Source: an uncultured Armatimonadota bacterium
GTDB taxonomy: Bacteria; Armatimonadota; Fimbriimonadia; Fimbriimonadales; Fimbriimonadaceae
DNA: 64,000 nt
Assembly: GCA_903899015.1 (NCBI GenBank)
Contig: CAIUHP010000097.1
Location: 1 to 64,000 of the forward strand
Direction: 5' to 3'
Shown here: positions 27,547-36,152 of the stretch, piece after piece
How the letters are laid out: each line of letters opens with the position of its first letter
Position numbering within the stretch: position 1 is the stretch's first letter
Translations under genes and position numbers: made by a program
The notes under the pieces: generated by a model
Told to the model about the DNA's origin: nothing
Seen by the model: the letters and a program-made list of their open reading frames with translations, nothing else
The model's database searches: none

Positions 27547-27999
27547 TTAGTCTAGCCAACGATCAGCCAGTAGTTCCGCGATGGCTTCCAGAAGAGATTC
27601 GTCTGTTGCGTCAAAGGCACCAACCGTGTGGCCATCGATATCGATTTGACCGAGAATCGTTTCGCCTTGACGGATGAGTACGACGATCTCTGAACGCGTT
27701 TGGATGCTGCATGCGAGGTAATTGGATAACTCGCGTACATCCTCAATCACCTGATTCTGATTCTCAGCAACGGCGGTTCCGCATACGCCACGCCCTACCG
27801 GGATATGGGTGTGATCGGTGTGCGCTCCAACGTACTCGTCGAGAATCAAGGTATCTCCCTCGAGCCGGTAGATACCCGACCAGTTGTAAGTTGGTAATTC
27901 GTCAAGCAATTCCATCGCTTGCTTTCTTAAGGCGGAACCCCGCAATGACGAACGAATCAAAGTATCTGTGATCTTTTCAGATTCGGACTGGGCGATCAT
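27547..27999 (-). CDS. GAF-domain protein, free methionine-(R)-sulfoxide reductase-like
   Basis: A 150-residue single GAF domain. The stretch VGRGVCGTAVAENQNQVIEDVRE...YLACS...SEIVVLI matches the fRMsr (YebR) active-site region, with two of its cysteines (GVCGTA and the AC about 25 residues later). The first cysteine of E. coli YebR, just before this block, is replaced (HTDHTHIPVG). Since that residue is not the catalytic one, reduction of free Met-R-sulfoxide remains likely, but a sensory role is possible. ATG at 27999 has CAAAAT six bases upstream. Operon with moaD. Confidence 0.78.
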   Translation of the reverse strand: MIAQSESEKITDTLIRSSLRGSALRKQAMELLDELPTYNWSGIYRLEGDTLILDEYVGAHTDHTHIPVGRGVCGTAVAENQNQVIEDVRELSNYLACSIQTRSEIVVLIRQGETILGQIDIDGHTVGAFDATDESLLEAIAELLADRWLD

Positions 28000-28036
28000 T
28001 GATTCATTTTGGCTCGCTTGCTGGCATCATGTGTAT

Positions 28037-28465
28037 ATGGGTGCTGTTAAAGCCGTAGTCCTGTCTCAAGAACCGATCGTTATGAGTGAACTTAACGATT
28101 TGGTGAAAGATGTTCGATATGGCGGAGTCGTAACGTTTACGGGCGAGGTTCGAGCCATCACTGCTGATCTCGACACCTCCAAGTTAGAGTACGAAGCCCA
28201 TGCATCGATGGCAATCGCTCAGATGACGAAGATTGCCGAGGAAGCAGCAGCTCGGTGGGACGCGAATGTCGCGGTTTCACACCGAATTGGGGAGTTGTTG
28301 CCCGGAGACATTGCGGTTGTATGCGTGGCGGCATGTGCCCACCGTGGAGAGGCCTTTGAGTGCTGCCGATTCTTAATTGATCGAATCAAAGAGGATGTTC
28401 CGATCTGGAAGAAAGAGTTTGGTAGCTCCGGTGAAGCTTGGATTGAAGGCACAACTCGAAAGTAG
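28037..28465 (+). CDS. moaE: MoaE, molybdopterin synthase catalytic subunit
   Basis: A 142-residue MoaE. Landmarks are GGVVTFTGEVR (about residues 30-40), LEYEAHASMA, VAVSHRIGELLPGDIAVVCVAACAHR, and the catalytic Lys region PIWKKEFG. It inserts dithiolene sulfur into precursor Z with MoaD. The frame is open further upstream (27968), but those residues are antisense to the divergent GAF gene. The ATG at 28037 gives the normal N-terminus and has CATCAT six bases upstream. Only 37 bases separate it from the divergent moaD-side operon, so shared control is plausible. Confidence 0.93.
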   Translation: MGAVKAVVLSQEPIVMSELNDLVKDVRYGGVVTFTGEVRAITADLDTSKLEYEAHASMAIAQMTKIAEEAAARWDANVAVSHRIGELLPGDIAVVCVAACAHRGEAFECCRFLIDRIKEDVPIWKKEFGSSGEAWIEGTTRK

Positions 28466-28534
28466 GGAGCTATGTTAGAGGAGAGGTACCATTTTGGGGC
28501 TCAGAGTCGAGCGAGCCATTTGGCGTAGAGATAG

Positions 28535-29539
28535 ATGAGCATGAATCAGGTTGATGTAACTATTGTTGGTGGTGGCCCTTGCGGCCTCTTTGCGAGCTTT
28601 TATGCCGGACTTCGCGGCATGTCGGTGCGAATAATCGATTCCCTTCCCGAACTCGGAGGACAGCTTGCCGCGCTTTACCCGGAAAAGTATGTTTACGATA
28701 TGCCGGGATTTCCAAAAGTGCTCGCTAAAGATCTTGCCAAAGACCTCATCGCACAAGGAACCCAGTTCAACCCCGAAATAGTCCTCGAACAGACTGCTAA
28801 CGAGCTTATCAAGACTGAAGACGGCTATATCATCAAGACGGTCGCGGGCCTGGAACTTCCGACCAAGACGATCATCATTTCTGCCGGAGCAGGTGCTTTC
28901 AGTCCAACGAAGATTGGTATTGAACGAGAGGAAGACCTGCACGGTGCAGGAATTTACTATGGCGTTCGAGACAAATCCGTGTTCCAAGGCAAGAAACTCG
29001 CGGTCGTTGGAGGAGGCGACAGTGCTTTCGATTGGTGCATCAACCTCGAAGACACCGCTGACCAGATAACGCTAATCCACCGTCGCGACGTGTTTAAAGC
29101 TCACGAAGACAGTATCGAAAAGGTTAAGGACAGCAGTGTCGAAATGAAGATTTGGTATGCCGTAAAAGAGCTTCACGGAGAAGACTCCCTTACAGGCGTG
29201 ACCCTTGAGCACACTCAGACCAAAGAACAGGAGCACTTCCCGTGCGACGCAGTCATCGTGAACATCGGATTTAAATCGAATTTGGGTCCCATTAAAGATT
29301 GGGGTCTGAACATCGTTAAGAACCAAATCCAAGTCGATGGACACTATGAAACAAACCTCCCCGGAGTATTTGCGGTTGGAGACGTTTGTTCGTTTGATGG
29401 CAAGCTCAAGCTAATCGCAACCGGCGTTGGTGAAGCCGCAACCGCGGTTTGCTTTGCCAAAACGAGGCTGGATCCCGATGCAAAGCTATTCCCTGGACAT
29501 AGCTCCGACATGGAGATCGGCACGCCCGCAGCCGTCTAG
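28535..29539 (+). CDS. Thioredoxin-reductase-like ferredoxin-NAD(P)+ reductase (YumC type)
   Basis: A 334-residue flavoprotein. FAD motif IVGGGPCGLFASFYAGLRG (about 9-27), NAD(P) motif VVGGGDSAFDW (about 155-165), and the C-terminal FAD contact GVFAVGDVCSFDGKLKLIATGVGEA. It lacks the CxxC redox pair of thioredoxin reductase and has the GGQLAALYPEKYVYDMPGFP block of FNR type 2. It would pass electrons between NADPH and ferredoxin or flavodoxin. The start could be either ATG, 28535 or 28541. Followed by a long hairpin. Confidence 0.93.
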   Translation: MSMNQVDVTIVGGGPCGLFASFYAGLRGMSVRIIDSLPELGGQLAALYPEKYVYDMPGFPKVLAKDLAKDLIAQGTQFNPEIVLEQTANELIKTEDGYIIKTVAGLELPTKTIIISAGAGAFSPTKIGIEREEDLHGAGIYYGVRDKSVFQGKKLAVVGGGDSAFDWCINLEDTADQITLIHRRDVFKAHEDSIEKVKDSSVEMKIWYAVKELHGEDSLTGVTLEHTQTKEQEHFPCDAVIVNIGFKSNLGPIKDWGLNIVKNQIQVDGHYETNLPGVFAVGDVCSFDGKLKLIATGVGEAATAVCFAKTRLDPDAKLFPGHSSDMEIGTPAAV

Positions 29540-29557
29540 TCTCGTTCAGGAATCACC

Positions 29558-29600
29558 CAACAAGCAGAAAGCAGGCACGTCGCTTGCTTTATGCTTGTTG
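29558..29600 (+). terminator. Long hairpin after the ferredoxin reductase gene
   Basis: CAACAAGCAGAAAGCA (29558-29573) pairs with TGCTTTATGCTTGTTG (29585-29600), 16 bp with one mismatch and an 11-base loop, starting 18 bases past the stop. The T tract is modest (CTTTAG). It is probably a terminator, and its presence argues against the upstream ATG at 29584 as start of the next gene. Confidence 0.7.
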
Positions 29601-29634
29601 CTTTAGTCAACACAGATTTTGGGGACTGAAGCGT

Positions 29635-31092
29635 ATGAACGATTCAAAAAAACTTGAACTATCAATCAAGACACTCGTGGCGACGATCTTCCTTGGTGTC
29701 GCAGGAGACCTTCTACTTAGGGATGTGGAGTGGGGTCTCGGAATGGCAATCTACGGACTAGTTATTGCTGCCGTATCAGCCTATCTCTACCGGCATCGAA
29801 TTTCCGATTTTGGGAAAGGAGTTGTCTGGCTTATTCCACCGGCATTGCTGTTCGCCAGTCTGTTTGCGTTGCGCGATTCCGGAGCACTGAAGTTACTTAA
29901 CACTACTTGTCTCTTTCTTGTGGTGGGAATCCTTGCCCTACGAGTCCGAACAGGAAACATCACGGTTGCGACTTTGGTCGATTATCCATGTCGGCTCTTG
30001 GAACGTTGGGTTTACTTCCTTTCCGACTTTGTCCACCTCGCAACTTTAGAAGGTAAATGGTCCACTGTAGGGCGCGAAGGTGTGGGTAAAAACCTAACAT
30101 CTGTCATTCGCGGACTGCTCATCGCCGCCCCCTTGCTAGCAATTTTCGCGGCACTATTCGCGAGTTCAGATGCAGTTTTTAAGCACCTTGCGTCTCAGGC
30201 GTTTTCACTTGACTTGACCGAGCTATTTTCGCATCTATTCATTACCGGTATTTGTGTCTGGATGGTCGGTGGCTTCTTGCGAAGACTTTTCCTAGCGGCT
30301 GATGTACCACCGGTTCATGGACCGTCCAAAGAAGGAACAAAATTGGGGCTCACGGAGATCGTCATTGTCTTTGGAACCCTTAATGCCTTGTTTCTTTCGT
30401 TTGTCGCGATCCAGTTCCGTTATCTCTTCGGTGGAGACAGTTTGGTTCAAAAAACTGCTCGCCTTTCCTATGCTGAGTATGCCCACCAAGGATTTTTTGA
30501 ACTGCTGACCGTGGCAATTTTGGGTCTAGGAGTCCTCATTGGAGCACGGTCTTTGGTTAGAACTCACGAGCATCGCGATTGGAGAGTGTTTGCGAGCCTA
30601 GCGATCACCCTGGTCACCTTGATTTTCGTGGTGATGGCATCGGCAGCTACCCGGATGCAACTTTACGTCCAGGCATACGGCATCACGACAGAACGCCTCT
30701 ACGCTTCTGCGATCCTCCTTTGGGTCACGCTGCTCTTTTGTTGGTTTTGTGCGACGTCACTGCGCAGAAAGCCGGACCGGTTTGCATTTGGTGGTGTGGG
30801 AAGTTTTCTGGTAATCGCCTTTGCTCTCAACGTGATCAATCCCGACGGATTGATTGTGCGCGTGAACACGACCCGAACCGCGGCAAAGGTGGATGCTTCT
30901 TATCTGGGTAGCTTGAGTGCGGACGCCGTTCCTGAACTGGTACGTGCAATTCCACAGCTGAATCCCGCAGCCAAGGAAAACCTTAAGTCAGCAATCGAGA
31001 TTCGACGGAAAGAATTGGCAGGAAGTGATTGGCGAAGTTGGAGTCTATCTCAGACCGAAGCCTCCCGTGCGTTAAAGAACTCAACATTCTAG
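29635..31092 (+). CDS. DUF4173/DUF4153-like polytopic membrane protein
   Basis: A 485-residue integral membrane protein with about 10-12 hydrophobic segments between residues 10 and 410. The block LSYAEYAHQGFFELLTVAILGLGVL and the YGITTERLYASAILLWV segment are characteristic of the DUF4153/DUF4173 group. The last 80 residues (NPAAKENLKSAIEIRRKEL) form a soluble tail. Function unknown; neighbours give no pathway hint. ATG 29635 (GGGGA upstream) is preferred over 29584, which lies inside the terminator hairpin. A GC-rich dyad (ACCACC/GGTGGT, about 31111-31131) follows the gene. Confidence 0.82.
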   Translation: MNDSKKLELSIKTLVATIFLGVAGDLLLRDVEWGLGMAIYGLVIAAVSAYLYRHRISDFGKGVVWLIPPALLFASLFALRDSGALKLLNTTCLFLVVGILALRVRTGNITVATLVDYPCRLLERWVYFLSDFVHLATLEGKWSTVGREGVGKNLTSVIRGLLIAAPLLAIFAALFASSDAVFKHLASQAFSLDLTELFSHLFITGICVWMVGGFLRRLFLAADVPPVHGPSKEGTKLGLTEIVIVFGTLNALFLSFVAIQFRYLFGGDSLVQKTARLSYAEYAHQGFFELLTVAILGLGVLIGARSLVRTHEHRDWRVFASLAITLVTLIFVVMASAATRMQLYVQAYGITTERLYASAILLWVTLLFCWFCATSLRRKPDRFAFGGVGSFLVIAFALNVINPDGLIVRVNTTRTAAKVDASYLGSLSADAVPELVRAIPQLNPAAKENLKSAIEIRRKELAGSDWRSWSLSQTEASRALKNSTF

Positions 31093-31234
31093 CCCTGGAC
31101 TCCCACGAAACCACCGATAGCCTGGTGGTCCCAAATCCGGGCTCGACTGAAAGAAATACAGGATAAATAGGAATTAGCGACCGTGCCGACCTACTAGATT
31201 GTTGAGCGGTATCCAGTTGCTGGCTTCTATCTAG

Positions 31235-31286
31235 TAAAATCCAGCCTACGCGTCTCGAACGCGTAGGTTGGAGGAGTTCGAACAAA
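31235..31286 (+). promoter_or_regulatory. Promoter -10, leader hairpin and strong Shine-Dalgarno before a TTG start
   Basis: TAAAAT at 31235-31240 is followed by a perfect hairpin (CCTACGCG, loop TCTCGAA, CGCGTAGG; 31245-31267) and then by GGAGGAG at 31270-31276, ten bases before TTG at 31287. The hairpin ends three bases before the ribosome site, so it could protect or control translation initiation. Confidence 0.6.
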
Positions 31287-32414
31287 TTGGCTAGCGCATA
31301 TACACCAGGTCTCACAGTCAGCGGAGACATTATCGTTAGGCGGACTCGAAGGCTTCCCATCAAAGGTGATGTTCTCGTCAAGGTTGGCGATGAGGTAGGT
31401 CCCACTCAGGTCGTCGCACAAGCGATGTTGCCGGGCGTGCTTCAAACAATTAAGATCACCGAAAAACTCGGCATTGAGCCCCAAGACGTTGCCGCACTTT
31501 TAAAAGTAAAGCCGGGCGATGCGATTCAAAAAGATCAACTGATTGCCGAGGGCAAAAAGCTTTTTGGTTTCTTTAAAGCTCCTACCGTCACATCGGAGCA
31601 CACGGGAACTCTCGAAAGTATTTCTGAGGTCACTGGCCACCTGCTAATCCGCGAGCCATCCATTCCAGTCGACATCAAGGCTTACGTAAAGGGAAAGATT
31701 GCAGAGATCCTTCCTCAAGAGGGCGTTATCGTTGAAACTCGATGCGCCATGATTCAAGGCATCTTTGGTGTCGGTGGCGAACGGGTTGGAACGATCCGAG
31801 TCGCCGTTGCCGATGCCACTAAGGTTTTGGAAGCGAGTGATATCCTTGACTCCGACAAGGGAAAGATCCTCGTCGGTGGTTCCGCCTTCACATACGACGC
31901 AATTGTTAAGGCATCTGCAGTAGGTGTTACGGGCCTCATTGCTGGCGGGGTCAAGGATAGCGACCTTACCAAGTTTCTTGGATTTGAAATTGGCGTCGCG
32001 ATTACAGGCCAGGAACTGATCAATTTGACTTTGATGGTCACTGAAGGCTTCGGCTATCTCAACATGGCCGAACGCACATTTGCACTTCTAAAGTCTCTAG
32101 AAGGCCAAAATAGCAGCATTAACGGGGCTACCCAGATTCGAGCCGGTGTCATCCGCCCAGAAATCCTCGTTCCCCTTGCATCCGACGCCAAGAGCGTCAA
32201 TACTGCAGCCGATGCATTTGAACTCAAACAAGGCACCTCGATTCGAGTTATCCGTGAGCCCTATTTTGGGCAACTTGGGACGGTTACAGAGCTTCCTGCC
32301 CAATTAGTCGTTCTTGAATCTGGAACTGAAGTTCGTGTTTTGCGTGCCAAGCTTGTAAGTGGTGAAGAAGTAACTGTTCCCCGAGCAAACGTTGAAATCA
32401 TGGCGTCCAATTAG
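31287..32414 (+). CDS. Conserved protein with barrel-sandwich-like N-terminus and C-terminal KOW-type segment
   Basis: A 375-residue cytoplasmic protein starting at TTG. Residues 10-75 resemble a lipoyl/RnfC-like sandwich (VKVGDEVGPTQVVAQAMLPG) but without a lipoylatable Lys context. Residues 75-180 carry a second beta domain (SEHTGTLESISEVTGHLLIRE). The middle is a conserved block (GLIAGGVKDSDLTKFLGFEIGVAITG; NGATQIRAGVIRPEILVP). The end (PYFGQLGTVTELP...LVSGEEVTVPRANVEIM) looks like a KOW motif, as in ribosomal and NusG proteins. Function not known; an RNA- or ribosome-linked task is only a guess. Its well-built leader suggests strong expression. Confidence 0.8.
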   Translation: MASAYTPGLTVSGDIIVRRTRRLPIKGDVLVKVGDEVGPTQVVAQAMLPGVLQTIKITEKLGIEPQDVAALLKVKPGDAIQKDQLIAEGKKLFGFFKAPTVTSEHTGTLESISEVTGHLLIREPSIPVDIKAYVKGKIAEILPQEGVIVETRCAMIQGIFGVGGERVGTIRVAVADATKVLEASDILDSDKGKILVGGSAFTYDAIVKASAVGVTGLIAGGVKDSDLTKFLGFEIGVAITGQELINLTLMVTEGFGYLNMAERTFALLKSLEGQNSSINGATQIRAGVIRPEILVPLASDAKSVNTAADAFELKQGTSIRVIREPYFGQLGTVTELPAQLVVLESGTEVRVLRAKLVSGEEVTVPRANVEIMASN

Positions 32415-32470
32415 TAGCCACCGAATTGGAAATTAATAACGTCACGTAATATGTCCGATAAGGATATTAA

Positions 32471-32653
32471 ATGGTTCCGAAGTGGATCTCTTTACAGTGT
32501 CTTAACTTGGATGGGTTAAAAGTACACAAGCACAGGTTAATGAGTGAATGGGTAGTAACCCGTTCAGGATTTAGTTTGCGGTGCTCAAAACGTGTGTACG
32601 CATGGCTCTTGTCGAAAAACTACAGACTGAACAGAGAGGGGTTGGCTCAATGA
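32471..32653 (+). CDS. Possible small basic protein or leader peptide before the response regulator
   Basis: A 60-residue frame (MVPKWISLQCLNLDGLKVHK...) with AGGA six bases before its ATG. Its TGA overlaps the ATG of the response regulator (ATGA). It is rich in Lys, Arg, Ser and Trp and matches no family known to me. The spacing and overlap look deliberate, but the composition is not convincing. Confidence 0.3.
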   Translation: MVPKWISLQCLNLDGLKVHKHRLMSEWVVTRSGFSLRCSKRVYAWLLSKNYRLNREGLAQ

Positions 32654-33321
32654 AGCTACTCATCATAGACGACGAACCAACAATTGTTGAGACAGTTGAG
32701 ACGAAACTTCGTCGAGAAGGATTTTCAACTTTCACGGCTGATTCGGCCGAAGAAGGGATGCGACTTTATCGACGCATCAAACCCGACCTCATCATCTTGG
32801 ACATCATGCTCCCGCAGCGTTCTGGCTTAGATTTTTGTCGAGCCGTTCGAAAGGACAGTGCAACCCCAATCATCTTTATTTCTGCCCGAGCGGATGAAGC
32901 TGATCGCATTAAGGGCCTTGAAATGGGTGCTGATGACTATGTCGTGAAGCCCTTTAACTTGTCTGAGCTTGCAGCTCGAGTGAAAGCCATTCTCCGCAGA
33001 TCCACGGGTGAGCCAGTTAAAGAAATTATTGAGCGTGGCAATCTCAAGATCGACCCAAGAAGTCATGAAGTTTTCTTGGACGATGCCGTTCTGACGCTCT
33101 CTCCAAAAGAATTTGCCCTTCTCTATTTCCTTGCGAGGAACGTTGGACAGGTTTTCTCTCGGGAAACTTTACTTGACCGGGTTTGGGGTCGCGACGCGTT
33201 CGTCTCGGCCCGTACTGTCGACGTTCATGTTCGCTGGCTCAGGACGAGAATTGAGCCAGATGCGAATAATCCAACCCGTTTGATGACAATTCGCGGCGTA
33301 GGATATAAATTCGCAGGATAA
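32650..33321 (+). CDS. OmpR/PhoB-family response regulator
   Basis: A 223-residue two-domain regulator. The receiver domain has the acidic pair DD (7-8), phospho-acceptor Asp51 (LIILDIMLP), the switch Ser (FISARAD) and Lys (VVKPFN). The C-terminal winged helix (about 130-223) shows LSPKEFALLYFLARNVGQVFSRETLL, RTVDVHVRWLR and TIRGVGYKF. It binds direct-repeat DNA when phosphorylated. No histidine kinase is adjacent, so its partner is elsewhere. The ATG at 32650 follows GAGGGG; longer in-frame versions from 32581 add residues without receiver character. Confidence 0.95.
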   Translation: MKLLIIDDEPTIVETVETKLRREGFSTFTADSAEEGMRLYRRIKPDLIILDIMLPQRSGLDFCRAVRKDSATPIIFISARADEADRIKGLEMGADDYVVKPFNLSELAARVKAILRRSTGEPVKEIIERGNLKIDPRSHEVFLDDAVLTLSPKEFALLYFLARNVGQVFSRETLLDRVWGRDAFVSARTVDVHVRWLRTRIEPDANNPTRLMTIRGVGYKFAG

Positions 33322-33360
33322 GTCGCATCAAGTTCTTCAAATAATCGTCTGATTGAGCTG

Positions 33361-34284
33361 ATGGCTCAAACCGATTCTTTAAGTGAGCGAACAATCGTCC
33401 GAAGAGCGGTTCTGTTGGTTAACGCCAAATCACGAAGCGGACGAGACAATTTTGAGCTTGCAAAGGCGACCCTGGCGACTGAAGGAGTTGAACTCACACG
33501 AGCCCAACTCTTTTCGCATTGTAGAGACCTTGTCACAGCCGCTAAGGCTTCGATCGATGCTCAAGTCCCGGTCATCATTGCCGGCGGCGGCGATGGCACA
33601 TTAAATTCGGTAGCCGGGCTACTCGCACACTCAGCTTCCTCGCTCGGCATCTTGCCAATGGGAACTGGAAACGAATTTGCCCGAGACTTGCATCTCCCAA
33701 TGAACATCGCCGAAGCGTGTCATGTCGTTCGGCATGGAAAAGTGATCCAAGTGGACTTGGGAAAGCTCCAGAACCAGCACTTCGTCAATGTTGCGACCAT
33801 CGGTCTGACGTCTGAAATCGCTCGACAACTTACGAGCCCTATGAAGAAGCGGTTTGGTCGTTTAGCCTATGCGGTGGCCGTTTTGCGAGGGATCCGGCAT
33901 CTCAAACCACTTAGAGTGCGCTTGACAACCGAAAATGGTTCGGAAGAGTTTGAATGCATGCAATTAGTGATTGGAAATGGACGCCTCCACGCGGGCCCAT
34001 TCCCTGTCTTGCCTGATGCGAGCCTTCGGGCAGGAAAATTCAGTATCTACGCTCTCAAAGGCAATCGGCGAAGTGAGCTCATCAAATATGCCTTCATGCT
34101 TCCGGGAGGGCACCACGCGACAATGGCTGAAGTGCACTCAGAATATGCAAGTGGAGGCGAAGTCCAGGCCTACCCTCCAGCTAAGGTGATTGTTGATGGT
34201 GAGGCAGCATGCAGCACACCGATTAAGTTTCATTGTCTACCGGGAGCCCTAAATGTCATTGCTCCTCAGGATTTCAACGGTTAA
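33361..34284 (+). CDS. Diacylglycerol/lipid kinase family protein (YegS/DgkB-like)
   Basis: A 307-residue lipid kinase. The nucleotide-binding motif GGGDGTLNSVAG is near residues 77-88, followed by LGILPMGTGNEFARDL and a C-terminal beta sandwich with YPPAKVIVDGEAACSTPI. Such enzymes phosphorylate diacylglycerol, returning it to phospholipid synthesis, or act on sphingoid or undecaprenyl lipids. It starts 39 bases after the response regulator stop in the same direction, so it may share its transcript. Convergent with the CHASE kinase. Confidence 0.92.
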   Translation: MAQTDSLSERTIVRRAVLLVNAKSRSGRDNFELAKATLATEGVELTRAQLFSHCRDLVTAAKASIDAQVPVIIAGGGDGTLNSVAGLLAHSASSLGILPMGTGNEFARDLHLPMNIAEACHVVRHGKVIQVDLGKLQNQHFVNVATIGLTSEIARQLTSPMKKRFGRLAYAVAVLRGIRHLKPLRVRLTTENGSEEFECMQLVIGNGRLHAGPFPVLPDASLRAGKFSIYALKGNRRSELIKYAFMLPGGHHATMAEVHSEYASGGEVQAYPPAKVIVDGEAACSTPIKFHCLPGALNVIAPQDFNG

Positions 34285-34303
34285 ACTTCATTAGGTAAAC
34301 TAA

Positions 34304-36115
34304 CTACTTCAAGGTGAAATAGAATGTTGCGATCTTGCCGGGTTCCGATTCAGCCCAAACATTTCCTCCGTGACGCTGAACGATTCGTTGGACCGTTGCC
34401 AAGCCAATTCCCGTGCCCGGAAACTCGCTTGGACTGTGAAGGCGTTCGAAAGCGACGAAAAGCTTGTTTGCGTAAGCTGGGTTAAATCCAGCTCCATTAT
34501 CCTTAACGAAGAAGACTTCGTCATTGCATCCGATCTCAATTTGTGGATGCGTTGCTACTGAGCCAAATTTAACCGCGTTGCCAACCAGGTTATCGAAGAT
34601 CACGTTTACGAGCTTAGGATCAGCTTCCGCCGTCATTCCCGAGGCAATCGTGACGACGAAGTCCTTACGATCGCTTGCCTCAAGGGCATCATCAACTGCA
34701 TCCCTTGCCATCTGACTAATATCAATAGGTACCCGAACAATATCTGAGCGCGTTATTCTCGATAAATTAAGCAAGGCACTGATGAGTTCGTCCATTCGTC
34801 GTGAGGCATTGCGAACACGGTTCAGGTAATCGATTCCCTGATCGTCAAGCTTGTCTCCGTAATCCTCAAGGAGTGATTTGCTAAACCCATCCACGCTCCG
34901 TAAAGGTGCGCGTAGATCGTGGGAAACCGAGTAACAGAATGCTTCCAGTTCAGAGTTCGAGGCTTTCAATTCGTTCGTTCGCTCTTGAACCAGATGCTCA
35001 AGGTTCTCGTTCAATTGCCTAACACGAGATTCTTGTTCGGCTAATTCAGCCGTTTGCGCAGATAGTCGTCTATTTGCCGACACTTGCGTGTAGCTCACGG
35101 CTGCAAGCAAGATACTCACCACTGACCCGGCCATTAAAATCCAGTTCACTAGCCAAGAAGCTGATTCCTGCTCGAAGACATGGCTGGTATTGAATCTAAG
35201 AATCCATTGACGCCCGTAAATTGGAAATGTTGTGTCAACAGTTATCGCCGACTGACGAGCGAATCGCGACCGACTAGATTTATATACGGATTCCAGCACG
35301 CCCTTTGACTTCATGTTGAAGATCTGGACATCTAGGTACCTACGCGCTTCCCCTTCCATGACATTTCGGAAGAGAACACGACCCGATAAAGTGCAAAACA
35401 TAAACCCTAAAATGAGCTTACGTCGATCCTCAATGGTGGAAGGCGCTTCACCATCTTTATAGATGGGATAGAGCATGACAAACTCTCCCACCGGACGAGT
35501 TTCACCTTGCACATTGAGTAGTGGATCTTCGGTCGTCAAACTAGGCGCGGCTGAATCACGCGCATCGTCCATCGCTTCGCTTAGGATTGGGTCGGACTGA
35601 GCATCGAAGCCAAGAATGTTCAGATTCGAATCAGTCTGAGGTTCGAGGTATACGATCGGCGCTTGGGTCGTTTGCGCGGCATTCGGATGCACATAGAAGT
35701 TCGGCAATCCTTCTGCTCGAATTGCCTTTTCAGTACTTGCAACCTGAGCCTTCGGTAGGACTTTGATGAAACCTAACCCGTGCAGACCTCGGTAGTGCGT
35801 CGTGAGATCAAGATGTTCTACGAAGCGATGAAAGTTTGCGTGTAGCCAAGTTCGTTGGAGTGTAAAGGTGGCTCCGGTTGCACGGAGAAGATCGAGTTGA
35901 TCATCGAGCCGCCCTTGGATAGCTTGTTCAGCTTCTTCTGTAGCATAATTAAACCGTTCTTGATCGGTACCTCTTACGATAACGCCCGCCCAAACCCAGG
36001 CGCAAATGGCGGCCGAGATGGACAGTAAAAATACAAGATAAAGAAGCGATTTTGAATTGCCTCCTTCCCCTCGCTGCCATCTCATATTCATATTCATGAA
36101 GAATGGGGCTCGCAC
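34304..36115 (-). CDS. CHASE-domain sensor histidine kinase
   Basis: A 603-residue membrane kinase. Membrane segment 1 is at about 22-46. The periplasmic CHASE domain (about 75-300) shows HYRGLHGLGFIKVLP and FMLYPIYKDGEAP. Membrane segment 2 is at about 320-342. A coiled coil (ESRVRQLNENLEHLVQERTN) leads into HisKA with His about 399 (FCYSVSHDLRAPLRSVDG), then HATPase (VKDNGAGFNPAYANKLF; GTGIGLATV). It resembles phytochrome-type kinases that signal through a separate regulator. The GTG at 36115 is one of several possible starts (ATG 36097, 36091 and 36085). It follows the mannosidase gene by 37 bases, so they may be co-transcribed. Confidence 0.92.
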   Translation of the reverse strand: MRAPFFMNMNMRWQRGEGGNSKSLLYLVFLLSISAAICAWVWAGVIVRGTDQERFNYATEEAEQAIQGRLDDQLDLLRATGATFTLQRTWLHANFHRFVEHLDLTTHYRGLHGLGFIKVLPKAQVASTEKAIRAEGLPNFYVHPNAAQTTQAPIVYLEPQTDSNLNILGFDAQSDPILSEAMDDARDSAAPSLTTEDPLLNVQGETRPVGEFVMLYPIYKDGEAPSTIEDRRKLILGFMFCTLSGRVLFRNVMEGEARRYLDVQIFNMKSKGVLESVYKSSRSRFARQSAITVDTTFPIYGRQWILRFNTSHVFEQESASWLVNWILMAGSVVSILLAAVSYTQVSANRRLSAQTAELAEQESRVRQLNENLEHLVQERTNELKASNSELEAFCYSVSHDLRAPLRSVDGFSKSLLEDYGDKLDDQGIDYLNRVRNASRRMDELISALLNLSRITRSDIVRVPIDISQMARDAVDDALEASDRKDFVVTIASGMTAEADPKLVNVIFDNLVGNAVKFGSVATHPQIEIGCNDEVFFVKDNGAGFNPAYANKLFVAFERLHSPSEFPGTGIGLATVQRIVQRHGGNVWAESEPGKIATFYFTLK

Positions 36116-36152
36116 CCCGTTTGCTTTTCCTTACGACTATGATAATCCGGTT

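Noticed and set aside
27968-28465. Longer moaE start at 27968
   Set aside because: The added residues are antisense to the GAF gene start, and the ATG at 28037 gives the normal MoaE N-terminus.
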